A DNA stretch of 64,000 nucleotides from the NCBI RefSeq assembly GCF_035917235.1, contig NZ_CP108423.1, forward strand, positions 6,539,501 through 6,603,500, written 5' to 3'. The notes below the pieces were generated by a model, which did no database searches, was not told the origin of the DNA, and was given only the letters and a program-made list of their open reading frames with translations. Within the stretch, counting starts at the first letter, position 1. Each line of letters opens with the position of its first letter. The position numbers were made by a program, and so were the translations under genes. Shown here piece after piece: positions 1 through 8,324 of the stretch. The DNA comes from Streptomyces sp. NBC_01294. Its GTDB lineage: Bacteria > Actinomycetota > Actinomycetes > Streptomycetales > Streptomycetaceae.

Positions 1-2701
1 ACCAGCCCCAGGCGCTCAGGGCGATGGCGAGGGTTCCGACCAGAGGCCAGATGAGCGTCGAGAGGCTGGCACGCGCCTCAGTCGCCAGTTGTGGGAGAGC
101 CAGGAATAGCAGAATGATGGCGAGGACACCGAATAGGAACACGATGAGGCCTTGGGCGATCGCTGTCGTTCGGTCCGTGTGCAGACTCGCTCGCGGGCTC
201 AGTGCGCGGACGACGTCCACCGGTGAGAACAGCCATCTGTGCAGTGCGGCAACGATGCCGCTGATCAGACCGATGGTCAGTCCGCCTGCGAGGCTGAAGG
301 TCACGGCGTTACTGAACAGCTCCGCCGGGCCTAGGCTATAGAGCCATTGAGTTGTCTGATGGGGCAGTCGCCTGTCGAAGCCCCGATTCGTTACGTCGGT
401 GCCGTCGGGAAATACGGCCACCAAGAAAAGGTGCCCGAAGCGGCGGTCTCGTTCGACGTGAAGCTCGATGAGGCCCCGGAAGGTGGTGCACCGCCCCCTT
501 CTTGCGCACGCATCCGTCGTCCCCGGCGTACCCGCCCAGGCGGATACGCCGTCGAGGCGGACCACCTCAACGTCATGTGAGGCTCGCACGAACCGCTCGC
601 CGCGCGGTGACCGGCACTGGCTCCAGCCATTCGGGGTGCCCGCGCAGCGGATACCCGGACGCAAAGTAGACATGTCGGAGCCTTCGGGAAACGCTTGGTG
701 GATACCAGCCCGGATGGCTTGCGCGGTCCCGGCCGCCAGACCGAGAGGAGCACCGAGACAGAATCCGGCAATCAACCCAGCCGCCAGAGCTCGGCCTACC
801 GCCTGGCCCAGCTGCTGCCACCTTCTGGTTCTCCCGACGGGCCTAGGGCGGGCCGCCTCCGTGCTCCTGACACCTGGATTGACTTTCGCTCCGCGGACAG
901 CTGCCAGTGCATAAAGCAGCGTCATGACCGACACGCAAACGCCGAGCATGAGCGTTTCGAAACTGTGCCAACGCAGGTAGGAGCCGACAGTGGTCAGTAC
1001 AGCGACCACGGTGAGAATGAGGGCTGTCCTGGACTGGCGCCGGCCGCTGAAGGACGCAGTGGAAGGTACCGGCTCGCCGACGATGCCGATCACAGCCAGG
1101 ACCACGGCGGTGGCCAGGCCTCCGGTCATGGCCAGCCAGAAGACTGGATACGGCGGCCCTTTCGGCTCGAAATAGAAGGGGCCCCCCTCGTAGACCTGGC
1201 CGATGAGGCTTCCTTTGGTGCCGGCGATGACACCGAGGACGGCGGCCGTTCCGGCAACCGCGAAGAACCCTTGTAGGGCGCGGCCCCGTTGGACCAGCGT
1301 CAAACCTGGACTATGCGACAGGACTACGTATCCGATGCAGACGCCGACCAGCAAGGCAGTGGCTACCAAGGGCGCCGCCAATCCCTCCGTCGGAGCGACG
1401 ACGAGGATGATCGTGATAGCGACGGTTCCCAGAAGTAGGATCGGCCCGAGGTGGCGCAGCGGCCACGGCAACGCCAGTCGCAGTCGCCACCAGGCAAGAT
1501 CACGGGCTTGACGACGTTCCAGGTGTGCGGCGAGGAATCCGAGCCACCGACCAACCCGGCCAGCGTCAGGAGAATCGCTGAAGGCCGCCGGGACGAATCC
1601 CTCAAGTAGGTGCTGTTCGAGGTCGGCACGGTCGGTGAAGCGCGGATCGAGTAGCTCCGCGGGGTTGGCCTTGCCATCGCTGTAGACGACACGCGTCATC
1701 GCCACCATGAGCGGGGTCTGGAAGACCTGGCGCACCGTGTGGCAGACGGCAGCGTCTGGATCATCTCGTAGGTGGGCGAGGACCGGGTCCCAGCGCGTGG
1801 TCCGTTCTCCCGAGGCCCCTCGCACCGGTCGCGCAGTGCGTACGAGGTAAGTGCTCACGTCGTCGAAGGAGGGGGGCCTCAGTTCCACCACCGCAGCCGA
1901 TGTGAAGGCATCCCCACTCTCGACTTGCTCGGCATAGTCCTGCGTTCGACAGGTCAACAGGACGGGTGTCGTGGTGTCCAGCTCAGCGTTCAGCCTGCTC
2001 ACTGCACGGATACGCAGGGGTGGGGGAATCTCGTCCAGACCGTCCAGTACTAGCAGCACCCGGTCGTTGGCCAAGAGCTCTTGTACTCGCGCGATCCCTT
2101 TGGTAGCCAGCGAGGTCGCCGCCCAGGTCCGGAGGCTCTCACGATCCGGCCGCCAGCTGGAGAGCGAGAGGATCACCGGGACGGGGTCACCGGGTTGGCG
2201 CCGCCGTAGTTCGTCCAGAGTGAAGCGCACTGCCAGGACCGTCTTGCCGCTTCCCGGAGCACCAAGTACCACCATCCGCCTGGAAGGTACCCGGTTGAAG
2301 ACCTCGGCGACGTTCTCCCATCGGTCGCCGGCATCAACCATGTCGTCCCAGTCGCCGCACGCGTCGGACAGCCAAGGCTCCGCCAAGGCCCAGGGCACGG
2401 GCAGCGGGTCAGGGTCCTGTAGCCGACGTAGCCGCCACTCCTCCTGCCATTCGTCCTTGACCGCGTCGGCTAGTCGCCCGGCGAGGCGGTCCAGCTGCTC
2501 GGGGGATGAAGCCTGGTGCTCGGCTTCGGCAACGTCATGGAGCAGGGTCCGCACCAGTTCGCCGGCGGCCACAAAGAATCCCAGCAGCGCGATCAGGATC
2601 TCGGGCTCGGTGAGACCCTTCCCGCTCAGCGCTGTGACGATGACGACGGCAGCGGTAACGATCAACGCCGACACCCAGATACCGAGCCGCATGTACCGCA
2701 C
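1..2701 (-). CDS. NACHT-domain NTPase with many membrane segments (C-terminus beyond the window)
   Basis: The frame is open from about 2701 to the left edge, so the C-terminus is missing; about 900 residues are visible. Two N-terminal hydrophobic segments are followed by a NACHT/STAND NTPase: Walker A GAPGSGKT near residue 147 and Walker B LLVLDGLDE near residue 215. About eight hydrophobic segments follow, with a soluble loop of roughly 100 residues before the last ones. I chose GTG at 2701 because a G-rich ribosome site lies 7 bases upstream; ATG at 2692 is the alternative. NACHT NTPases are signalling switches and many bacterial ones act in phage defence or cell death; that role here is inferred. 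The gene lies outside the Tn7-like element starting at 2999 but next to a second transposon end at 2993, so it may be cargo of a neighbouring element. Confidence 0.85.
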   Translation of the reverse strand, partial: MRYMRLGIWVSALIVTAAVVIVTALSGKGLTEPEILIALLGFFVAAGELVRTLLHDVAEAEHQASSPEQLDRLAGRLADAVKDEWQEEWRLRRLQDPDPLPVPWALAEPWLSDACGDWDDMVDAGDRWENVAEVFNRVPSRRMVVLGAPGSGKTVLAVRFTLDELRRRQPGDPVPVILSLSSWRPDRESLRTWAATSLATKGIARVQELLANDRVLLVLDGLDEIPPPLRIRAVSRLNAELDTTTPVLLTCRTQDYAEQVESGDAFTSAAVVELRPPSFDDVSTYLVRTARPVRGASGERTTRWDPVLAHLRDDPDAAVCHTVRQVFQTPLMVAMTRVVYSDGKANPAELLDPRFTDRADLEQHLLEGFVPAAFSDSPDAGRVGRWLGFLAAHLERRQARDLAWWRLRLALPWPLRHLGPILLLGTVAITIILVVAPTEGLAAPLVATALLVGVCIGYVVLSHSPGLTLVQRGRALQGFFAVAGTAAVLGVIAGTKGSLIGQVYEGGPFYFEPKGPPYPVFWLAMTGGLATAVVLAVIGIVGEPVPSTASFSGRRQSRTALILTVVAVLTTVGSYLRWHSFETLMLGVCVSVMTLLYALAAVRGAKVNPGVRSTEAARPRPVGRTRRWQQLGQAVGRALAAGLIAGFCLGAPLGLAAGTAQAIRAGIHQAFPEGSDMSTLRPGIRCAGTPNGWSQCRSPRGERFVRASHDVEVVRLDGVSAWAGTPGTTDACARRGRCTTFRGLIELHVERDRRFGHLFLVAVFPDGTDVTNRGFDRRLPHQTTQWLYSLGPAELFSNAVTFSLAGGLTIGLISGIVAALHRWLFSPVDVVRALSPRASLHTDRTTAIAQGLIVFLFGVLAIILLFLALPQLATEARASLSTLIWPLVGTLAIALSAWGW

Positions 2702-2948
2702 GTCAATGCCCCCGTGACGACCGTCTTCCTGATAGATGAATACTTTCTGTAACCATTCCGGCACCGGAACACGCCGCGCCGGGCGGCGAGGTGCTTCTGG
2801 GCGGGCTGCCCTGGGCGGAGACAGCAGCTCCCTGAGGTCAATCAGGCCCGACATGCAGCAGGGTCTACAAATCAGTCCGAGCGAGTCCGGCCGCAGGGCC
2901 GCTGAGTTGCCAGTCTTGACCTGCCAGGGCCATGGGATGGCGCTCAAT

Positions 2949-2993
2949 CCGCCAACTCAACCGCTCACTCGCCAACTGAAGCACTCAGTCACA
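2949..2993 (-). repeat. Tn7-like end facing left (neighbouring element)
   Basis: Read on the minus strand from 2993 it starts TGTGACTG, exactly like the argC-side terminus of the 2999-20687 element. It then carries two copies of a TTGGCG..TGAGC unit spaced about 20 bp, similar to the CTGGCGG..TGAGC units of the other ends. It points away from that element, so it looks like the right end of a related transposon lying to the left. Confidence 0.55.
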
Positions 2994-2998
2994 GGAGG

Positions 2999-3042
2999 TG
3001 AGACTGAGCAGCCGATCTGGCGGACTTAGCACATGACCTGGC
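2999..3042 (+). repeat. Left terminal inverted repeat of Tn7-like element
   Basis: It starts TGAGACTGAGCAGCC and continues with GATCTGGCGG and, after a short variable stretch, TGACCTGGC. The inverse complement at 20645-20687 matches about 37 of 43 positions with one 1-base gap. CTGGC-containing units repeated about every 20 bp suit multiple transposase (TnsB-type) binding sites. Confidence 0.75.
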
Positions 3043-3081
3043 AGAGCGGCGTAGGCAGATTCTGCCGGTGTCCCGTCCTAA

Positions 3082-3212
3082 TATGATCTGGCCCTGACTC
3101 TGGCTCCTGACGTGCGGCGACCAGCTCAGTTGAGACGTACGGATGCCGGGAATCTCAGGTGATGTGGTCCCGGGTGGGTGAATACCGGATGCTGTCTCAG
3201 CCGATCTGGTCC
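3082..3212 (+). repeat. Further possible transposase-binding sites in the left end
   Basis: ATGATCTGGCCCTG at 3083-3096 and CAGCCGATCTGGTCC at 3198-3212 resemble the GCAGCCGATCTGGCGG unit of the terminal repeat, in the same orientation. Tn7-like left ends typically carry several spaced transposase sites. The identification rests on similarity by eye. Confidence 0.4.
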
Positions 3213-3608
3213 GGCTCGGCTGTTTCGAACTGAAACGAAGCCTGGGTCGTCAGCCACGACTGGTAGTCCCTGAAGATCCTGGTGAGGCCGTCAGACTGTT
3301 CTCGTGCGTCAAAAGACTCGCCGAGGAGTTGGGGGAGCGTGGTCACCGCTGCCGTGTGGGATTGCTGTGTGAGCGGGCGGACCCATCCTCCGGGGCGAGG
3401 TGGTGGACGAAGGTGGGCCAAGATGGACGTCCAACACGTACCCCAGGAACTGGGGCGGCCTCCCCGCGACCTCAGCAGACGACCGCCGCCCCAGGTCGGA
3501 GCAGCCTGGCGCTGGCCGTCGTTGGTCGTCTCTGGGCGCCCTGAGCCACCCTTCGACGGCCCGGCCGGCCACGAATCCAACGTGCCCCATCCCGCCCCCG
3601 TCGAGCAA
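3197..3608 (-). pseudogene. Possible gene remnant, unrecognised
   Basis: The last 60 codons before the stop at 3197 have plausible, non-repetitive amino-acid composition (ending FETAEPDQIG). Plausible coding continues further 5' only in another frame (about 3340-3608). This suggests a decayed, frameshifted minus-strand gene. No family is recognised. The same open frame extends further upstream, but there it lies opposite the better supported gene at 3707 and is probably not coding. Confidence 0.25.
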
Positions 3609-3706
3609 GGTCTTGCGCGTGCGGCAGGACTCACCGAGTGCACTACTACTTGATTGGGCGATGTCGGGTAATCACCTGACAGCTGATGGTCGGGTCCGGT
3701 AGGTCT

Positions 3707-4150
3707 ATGCAGGTGAACGCCTCCGACGAGACCCCTGACGTCAACGATCAGGCCAACCCCGAGAACGGCGAGCCCACCTTCTTCGCCGAGACCGCGAGTA
3801 ACTGGTACAGGAAGCACAAGCCGAAGATCCTCGCCGTCGGCGTCGTGGGCCTGGCCGTCGTCGGCGTGGTCGCCAGTCTCGCCGAGAGACAGGACACCGA
3901 GGACATCGAGGATTCCGAGCCAGTCTCCGCCCCTGAAACCATGGACGAGCCTTGTCGGTCCCCCAGCGCCTATACCGTTGACGACTTCCTGCGGAAGCTC
4001 CCCGCCGGCCAGCGCGCTAGCGAGGCAAAGCAGGCGAAGTACAAGGAGGAGACAGGGGAAGACCTTCCTCCCGGTCATACCTTCGTCGATGGGTGGTCTT
4101 TCCCGGGCGACTCCCCGGAGGATGGGAATCTCGATCAACCCGCGGCCTGA
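3707..4150 (+). CDS. Small membrane-anchored protein of unknown function
   Basis: This 147-residue protein has an acidic N-terminal stretch (about 1-28), a basic KHKPK segment and one strongly hydrophobic helix (about residues 43-61, rich in Gly, Val and Ala). An acidic soluble tail follows with a short YTVDDFLRKLP motif. The predicted form is a single-pass membrane protein with cytosolic N-terminus. I chose ATG at 3707; ATG at 3686 in the same frame is possible, and neither has a strong ribosome site. It is the first cargo gene inside the left end of the Tn7-like element. No function can be assigned; it could be a partner of the ATPase 230 bp downstream, though a shared transcript is not shown. 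Confidence 0.6.
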   Translation: MQVNASDETPDVNDQANPENGEPTFFAETASNWYRKHKPKILAVGVVGLAVVGVVASLAERQDTEDIEDSEPVSAPETMDEPCRSPSAYTVDDFLRKLPAGQRASEAKQAKYKEETGEDLPPGHTFVDGWSFPGDSPEDGNLDQPAA

Positions 4151-4383
4151 CTTCCTGGGCGGGTACCGTCGCCGCTGATCATTCCTGTGCAGTGCCGACG
4201 GATCCCCTGCAGGATAATCGGAAAGTCACTGACCTGCGGGCTTCTGTAGCTCTCTCGATCAAATCAGCGAGCCGGATCAATTGATGCACACAAGGTCGAC
4301 TGAGCCGATTGACCTGGCTGCACCCCGTCAACGCCGCATAAGATGTCACTAATACCAGCGGGGAGGGCGCCATACCTGGATTA

Positions 4384-6153
4384 ATGCCATCCCCGCCAAG
4401 AAGGGCGAGACTGTTGAATGAAGTGCGCCAGGGAAGCCGAAACACCCGCGTCAACGCAGTGGAACTTTTCGGCTTTCGGGGGGTTCCCACATCGCTAAGC
4501 GTCTCATTTGAAGGGGCTTCTGGGCTTCCATCATCCGTCTTGATTTTTGGAGAGAATGGTTCAGGAAAGTCGTCAATCGTCGACGCCATAGAATGGGCCT
4601 GCCAAGGCCGAATCGCCCGCAGTTCAAGCTTCCGCGGCAGTGCCCGACCCGCCCTAATCAATCTGGCTTACGCTGCGCGCGATTGCTCTGTACAGGTCAG
4701 GCTGTCAAATGGGTCGATTGTGCGGAGGACGGCATCCCTCGACCCAGAGGAAGCGCTGCAGGTCGGTGGGGATCCAACGCCTGAGGAATTCGGGCGCGTT
4801 CCAATGACGCTCAAGCGGGCCGACATTCTGCGATTCCTAGACACGCCTCCTGCGAAACGTGGGTCAATATTCATTGATCACCGATTCGACGGCGAGGCCG
4901 CATCGAAACAGATGGAGTTCACCCCAGACCAATTCGCAGTCATGGAAGAACGCAATGAAGTGAAGCGTCGAATGCGAGAGTCGGCAGCAAGGATCGCATC
5001 CGCACTCTCTATATCTCCGGCCCCACACGATGCGAACGAGATTGAGCGCATGATTGCCGTTGACGTCTACAAGGGCGTTAAACCAAGCAACCGATTCCAC
5101 ATCTCACTACCTCGCCCAATTCAAGAATCTATCGACGATATTGCAGCATGCCGGACGGAAATCAAGAGGCTCAACAAGGAAGCGCGCCGAATCCAAACTC
5201 CAGAAGATGGCCCGGGAGTTGAGCGCATTCGCGCCATGTATAACCTCCTGGGAGAGGTAGGTGGTTGGCTCACAAAATCCTTCCTTTCCGTCACTCAAGC
5301 GACTTACGTGAGCAGAGTTCAGCCAGTGTTCGGACGCATAAGCGCTGTCTCGCTTGAAATCGAGGTGGAGCTTTCCGCCGGGCAGACGGTGGCGCCTCAG
5401 CAAATCTTCAGTGAGGGATACCAGGACCTCATCGCTCTTCTCTATTTCTTGGCAGTTTCTCGCGCCGCCGGAGAACAGGGCCAGGCGAAGGTTTTGATTC
5501 TTGATGATGTGCTACAGAGTGTAGATTCCAGCATCCGTGTCGCCGTGATGGAAGTAATCGCCAGGGAGTTTAAAGAATGGCAGCTCATAATAACGGTCCA
5601 TGACCGACTCTGGCGAACCCAAGTGAGAGACATATTTCAGCGAACAGGCAATCCGATCACGGAAGTAGAGATTAAGCGCTGGAGCTTCGGTGACGGGCCA
5701 AATGTGATTACGGTCGGCCGGGAAGCTGAGTCCGCACTTTGGGTAGCTCTTGACGGAAGCGATCCGTTTGCCGTCTGTGGATTGGCTGGCCGACTCCTAG
5801 AGCAGATGTGCGATCGAATGAGCTGGGCCATTCCTATCAGCGTAAAAAGAAAGCGTGGAGATGCCTACACGCTCGCTGACACATGGCCTGGCACGATGAA
5901 GGAACTGAAGCGGACCTCATGCGTCAGCCAAGTAACCTCGATTGATCGATGGATTCACCTCCGCAACACGGCAGGCGCGCACTACAATGAATGGGCCGAG
6001 GGGGTCAGCTGGACTGAAGCCGAGGCATTCGGGTACGCGGTGCTGGAACTCTATTCCAAGCTCCGCTGCATCAGGTGTGAACAGTGGGTGACCAAACTTG
6101 CCGCATATTCCTATAGTTGCAAATGTGGTAGCACCCATCTGGACCCGATATGA
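4384..6153 (+). CDS. SMC/RecF-type AAA ATPase with C-terminal zinc-ribbon-like motif
   Basis: The protein has 589 residues. The N-terminus reads like a RecF/SMC head (VNAVELFGFRG), with Walker A GENGSGKSS at residues 56-64. The middle part is helical and probably coiled. A signature-like SEGYQDLIALL, Walker B ILDDVLQSVD (Asp374, Asp375) and a switch His406 (TVHD) complete the ATPase. The tail has Cys562-x2-Cys565 and Cys579-x-Cys581, a possible zinc ribbon. Codon use is clearly more AT-rich than in neighbouring genes, a sign of transfer. Stand-alone ATPases of this class occur in phage-defence systems such as Septu, PARIS and OLD-like systems, but no nuclease partner is recognisable next door, so defence is inference. 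The start is uncertain: the ribosome site for ATG 4384 is weak and TTG 4414 is possible. Confidence 0.8.
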   Translation: MPSPPRRARLLNEVRQGSRNTRVNAVELFGFRGVPTSLSVSFEGASGLPSSVLIFGENGSGKSSIVDAIEWACQGRIARSSSFRGSARPALINLAYAARDCSVQVRLSNGSIVRRTASLDPEEALQVGGDPTPEEFGRVPMTLKRADILRFLDTPPAKRGSIFIDHRFDGEAASKQMEFTPDQFAVMEERNEVKRRMRESAARIASALSISPAPHDANEIERMIAVDVYKGVKPSNRFHISLPRPIQESIDDIAACRTEIKRLNKEARRIQTPEDGPGVERIRAMYNLLGEVGGWLTKSFLSVTQATYVSRVQPVFGRISAVSLEIEVELSAGQTVAPQQIFSEGYQDLIALLYFLAVSRAAGEQGQAKVLILDDVLQSVDSSIRVAVMEVIAREFKEWQLIITVHDRLWRTQVRDIFQRTGNPITEVEIKRWSFGDGPNVITVGREAESALWVALDGSDPFAVCGLAGRLLEQMCDRMSWAIPISVKRKRGDAYTLADTWPGTMKELKRTSCVSQVTSIDRWIHLRNTAGAHYNEWAEGVSWTEAEAFGYAVLELYSKLRCIRCEQWVTKLAAYSYSCKCGSTHLDPI

Positions 6154-6444
6154 ACGCTGACTGGCCAGCGAGTTTCCAACAAGATTTCATGAATCAGACC
6201 GAGCATACGCCGTCCAACCACGCCGCGTCCCACTGAGGAAGCGGAATCAGCAGAACGTCAGAACTGGAGAGTCTCACGCTGGCAGCGAGGTAGGTCTGCG
6301 GGCAGCCCGTCAGTTCCTCGCAGGAAACGATCTTCGGTGACTTCTGCCGGTCTCTCATGACAGTTCGTCTCAGACGATCTTGCGGACCAGATCGTCTGAG
6401 CCTTCGGGTATGACCCGGCGGAACGTTCGTGGAATGGTGCGGCG

Positions 6445-6456
6445 GCTACCTGACCC
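6445..6456 (+). repeat. 12-bp direct repeat, left copy, flanking composite transposon
   Basis: GCTACCTGACCC abuts the AGGGG terminus of the first ISAs1 element. An identical copy at 12890-12901 abuts the outer end of the second. In the gap from 6154 the only coding-like sequence is a short open stretch (6414-6456) that joins in frame to the remnant at 12890. Confidence 0.8.
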
Positions 6457-7774
6457 AGGGGCGTTTCAAAGTCCTGATGATCATGTGAGTCCGCAGGCCA
6501 GGCGGTCGGTCCGCCCGTCACGTGCGCAGCGAAGCTCCGGTTGAGCGGGGTGACCTTCCCAAGTCGCCCTGAACCGCCGGAGCTTCGATGTGTCGTCAGT
6601 CTGCCACCGTCTGTCTCGTCAAGTCGCCTGCTCTGGAGGGTGTTGCGGGGCTCTCGCTGGTGGAGCGGTTGCGGATGCTGCCCGATCCGCGCCGCCGGCG
6701 CGGGGTGCGTCACCCGTTCGTGGCGGTGCTGCTGGTTGCCGCCTCGGCGGTGATCGCCGGCGCTCGCTCGTATGCGGCGATCGGCCAGTGGTCCGCGAAT
6801 GCTCCGCAGCACGCCCTGGCCCGGCTCGGCGCCCGCGTGACGGGCACGCTCGGGGTGCGCGTCGCCCCGAGCCCCGCCACGATCCGACGGGTCATCGCCC
6901 TGGTCTGCCCCGGCGGCCTGGCCGACCTGACCGGTGCCAGTCCCGGTGGCGCGGACTCGGTCGCCGTGGACGGCAAGGCCGCCCGCGGCTCCCGGCACGG
7001 CCAGACTCCCGCCGCCCACCTCCTGGCCGCGATGACCGGCGACGGCCAGACCATCACCCAGCTGCGGGTTCCGGACAAGACCAACGAAATCACCTGCTTC
7101 GCCGCCCTGCTCAAGCCCTACGACCTGAGCGGCGTCACCGTCACGGCCGATGCCCTGCACACCCAGCGCGACCAGGCGCGCTTCCTGGTGGAAGAGAAGA
7201 ACGCGCACTACCTGTTGGTGGTCAAGGCCAACCAGCCCGGACTGCACCGCAGGCTCCGCTCGCTGCCGTGGAAGGACGTCACCGCACGCCGCTACGACCG
7301 CGAGGTGAGCCATGGCCGCAAGGAGACCCGTGTGACCAGGGCCCTCACCGTCATCGGCCTGGACTTCCCCCATGCCGTCCAGGCCGTGCGGGTCCTGCGT
7401 CACCGCACCGACCTCAAGAGCGGAAAGTGCAGCCGCCAGACCGTCTACGCGATCACGGACCTGACCTCACAGCAAGCCTCGCCCCAGCGGCTCGGCCACC
7501 TCGCCAGGTCACAGTGGACCATCGAGAAACGGCTCCACCTCGTCCGCGACACCGCCTTCGGCGAGGGCGCCTCGAAGATCCGCACCGGCCGCGGTCCCGA
7601 GAACATGGCAACCCTGCGCAACCTGGCGATCAACACGCTCCGGCAACACGGACACCGCAACATCGCCGCCGGCCTCCGCCACGTCTCCTACGACCCCTTC
7701 CACCGACCACTGGACCTGCTGAACATCCCCTGACCAGCCGGTCTACGTGAGCACCGCGACTTTGAAACGCCTCT
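6457..7774 (+). mobile_element. ISAs1-family insertion sequence, copy 1
   Basis: This 1318-bp element has inverted ends AGGGGCGTTTCAAAGTC at 6457 and, on the other strand, AGAGGCGTTTCAAAGTC at 7774. It contains one intact transposase gene. The length and single DDE gene are usual for ISAs1-family elements. Confidence 0.85.
6588..7733 (+). CDS. ISAs1-family transposase (intact)
   Basis: The 381-residue DDE transposase has an N-terminal ISAs1-associated domain (LPDPRRRRGVRHP, about residues 27-40) followed by the RNase H-like fold. Likely catalytic residues are Asp in AVDGKAARG, Asp in TADALHT and Glu in QWTIEKRLH. It cuts and joins the inverted ends of its own element. It is about 70% identical by eye to the broken transposase of the second copy and may act on both sets of ends, since the outer inverted repeats are related. 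It starts at ATG 6588, 131 bp inside the left end. Confidence 0.92.
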   Translation: MCRQSATVCLVKSPALEGVAGLSLVERLRMLPDPRRRRGVRHPFVAVLLVAASAVIAGARSYAAIGQWSANAPQHALARLGARVTGTLGVRVAPSPATIRRVIALVCPGGLADLTGASPGGADSVAVDGKAARGSRHGQTPAAHLLAAMTGDGQTITQLRVPDKTNEITCFAALLKPYDLSGVTVTADALHTQRDQARFLVEEKNAHYLLVVKANQPGLHRRLRSLPWKDVTARRYDREVSHGRKETRVTRALTVIGLDFPHAVQAVRVLRHRTDLKSGKCSRQTVYAITDLTSQQASPQRLGHLARSQWTIEKRLHLVRDTAFGEGASKIRTGRGPENMATLRNLAINTLRQHGHRNIAAGLRHVSYDPFHRPLDLLNIP

Positions 7775-7985
7775 GCCTTATCGGTGGCCAGCTCGAAGAA
7801 GCTCACTGTTGTTGTTATGGGTTGGACTGCTTGTGATCCGCAACCTCCGAAGGGCAACGACACGACACGCCACTACTTCCACGGAACCGCCCCTCTACGG
7901 CAAGAGCTTTTGACCGGCGCCTCACTAGAGGGTTTACAGAGGCTGCAAGATGGTCACCTGGAAGAACTCCTCCTGTGAGTAACCA

Positions 7986-8318
7986 TCAGGAATTTTCGAA
8001 TTCCAAGATCTTTTCTCTGACTCGGCCGTCTTCCATATAGGTGATCTCAATTCTCTTGATTCGTCCTTGCGGGTCCTTGCGTCCGAAGGCATCCTTGATT
8101 GCATCGGTGGCTAGGTTCGTTAGGACGCCGGCCGGGATGCTAGCGATGAGTCCTACAACAGTCGGCCAGGCTTCGAATGCCCGCTTCTCCTGAAATTGAA
8201 CGCTCCTCACTTCTTCTGAAATATTGATCTTTTCTTCGGGGTGAGGGTTGGCCGTGCCGAAAATCTCAAAGCACAGCGCGTCAGGGTCGCGTGTTATCAG
8301 TTTCAGTTCGACGTCCAT
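7986..8318 (-). CDS. Small protein co-encoded with the TPR-CHAT protein
   Basis: The protein has 110 residues. It begins with a beta-rich stretch (MDVELKLITRDPDALCFEIFG), then has a hydrophobic helix (about residues 54-71, GLIASIPAGVLTNLA), and ends in a charged strand-like tail. It starts 6 bp after the CHAT gene stop with a good ribosome site (GGAG), so it is the last gene of the operon. Size, position and the mix of a short strand-rich domain with a hydrophobic helix recall the small effector-associated components found next to STAND/CHAT conflict proteins in actinobacteria. I cannot confirm that family. Function unknown. Confidence 0.7.
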   Translation of the reverse strand: MDVELKLITRDPDALCFEIFGTANPHPEEKINISEEVRSVQFQEKRAFEAWPTVVGLIASIPAGVLTNLATDAIKDAFGRKDPQGRIKRIEITYMEDGRVREKILEFENS

Positions 8319-8324
8319 TTCTCC

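Noticed and set aside
3609..4138. Upstream part of the minus-strand frame that ends at 3197
   Set aside because: It lies opposite the small membrane protein gene, whose plus-strand composition is much more protein-like; only the last 60 codons look real.
7784..7978. 64-codon plus-strand ORF just inside IS copy 1
   Set aside because: No ribosome site, no similarity, and it lies in the spacer behind the conflict operon; insufficient support.
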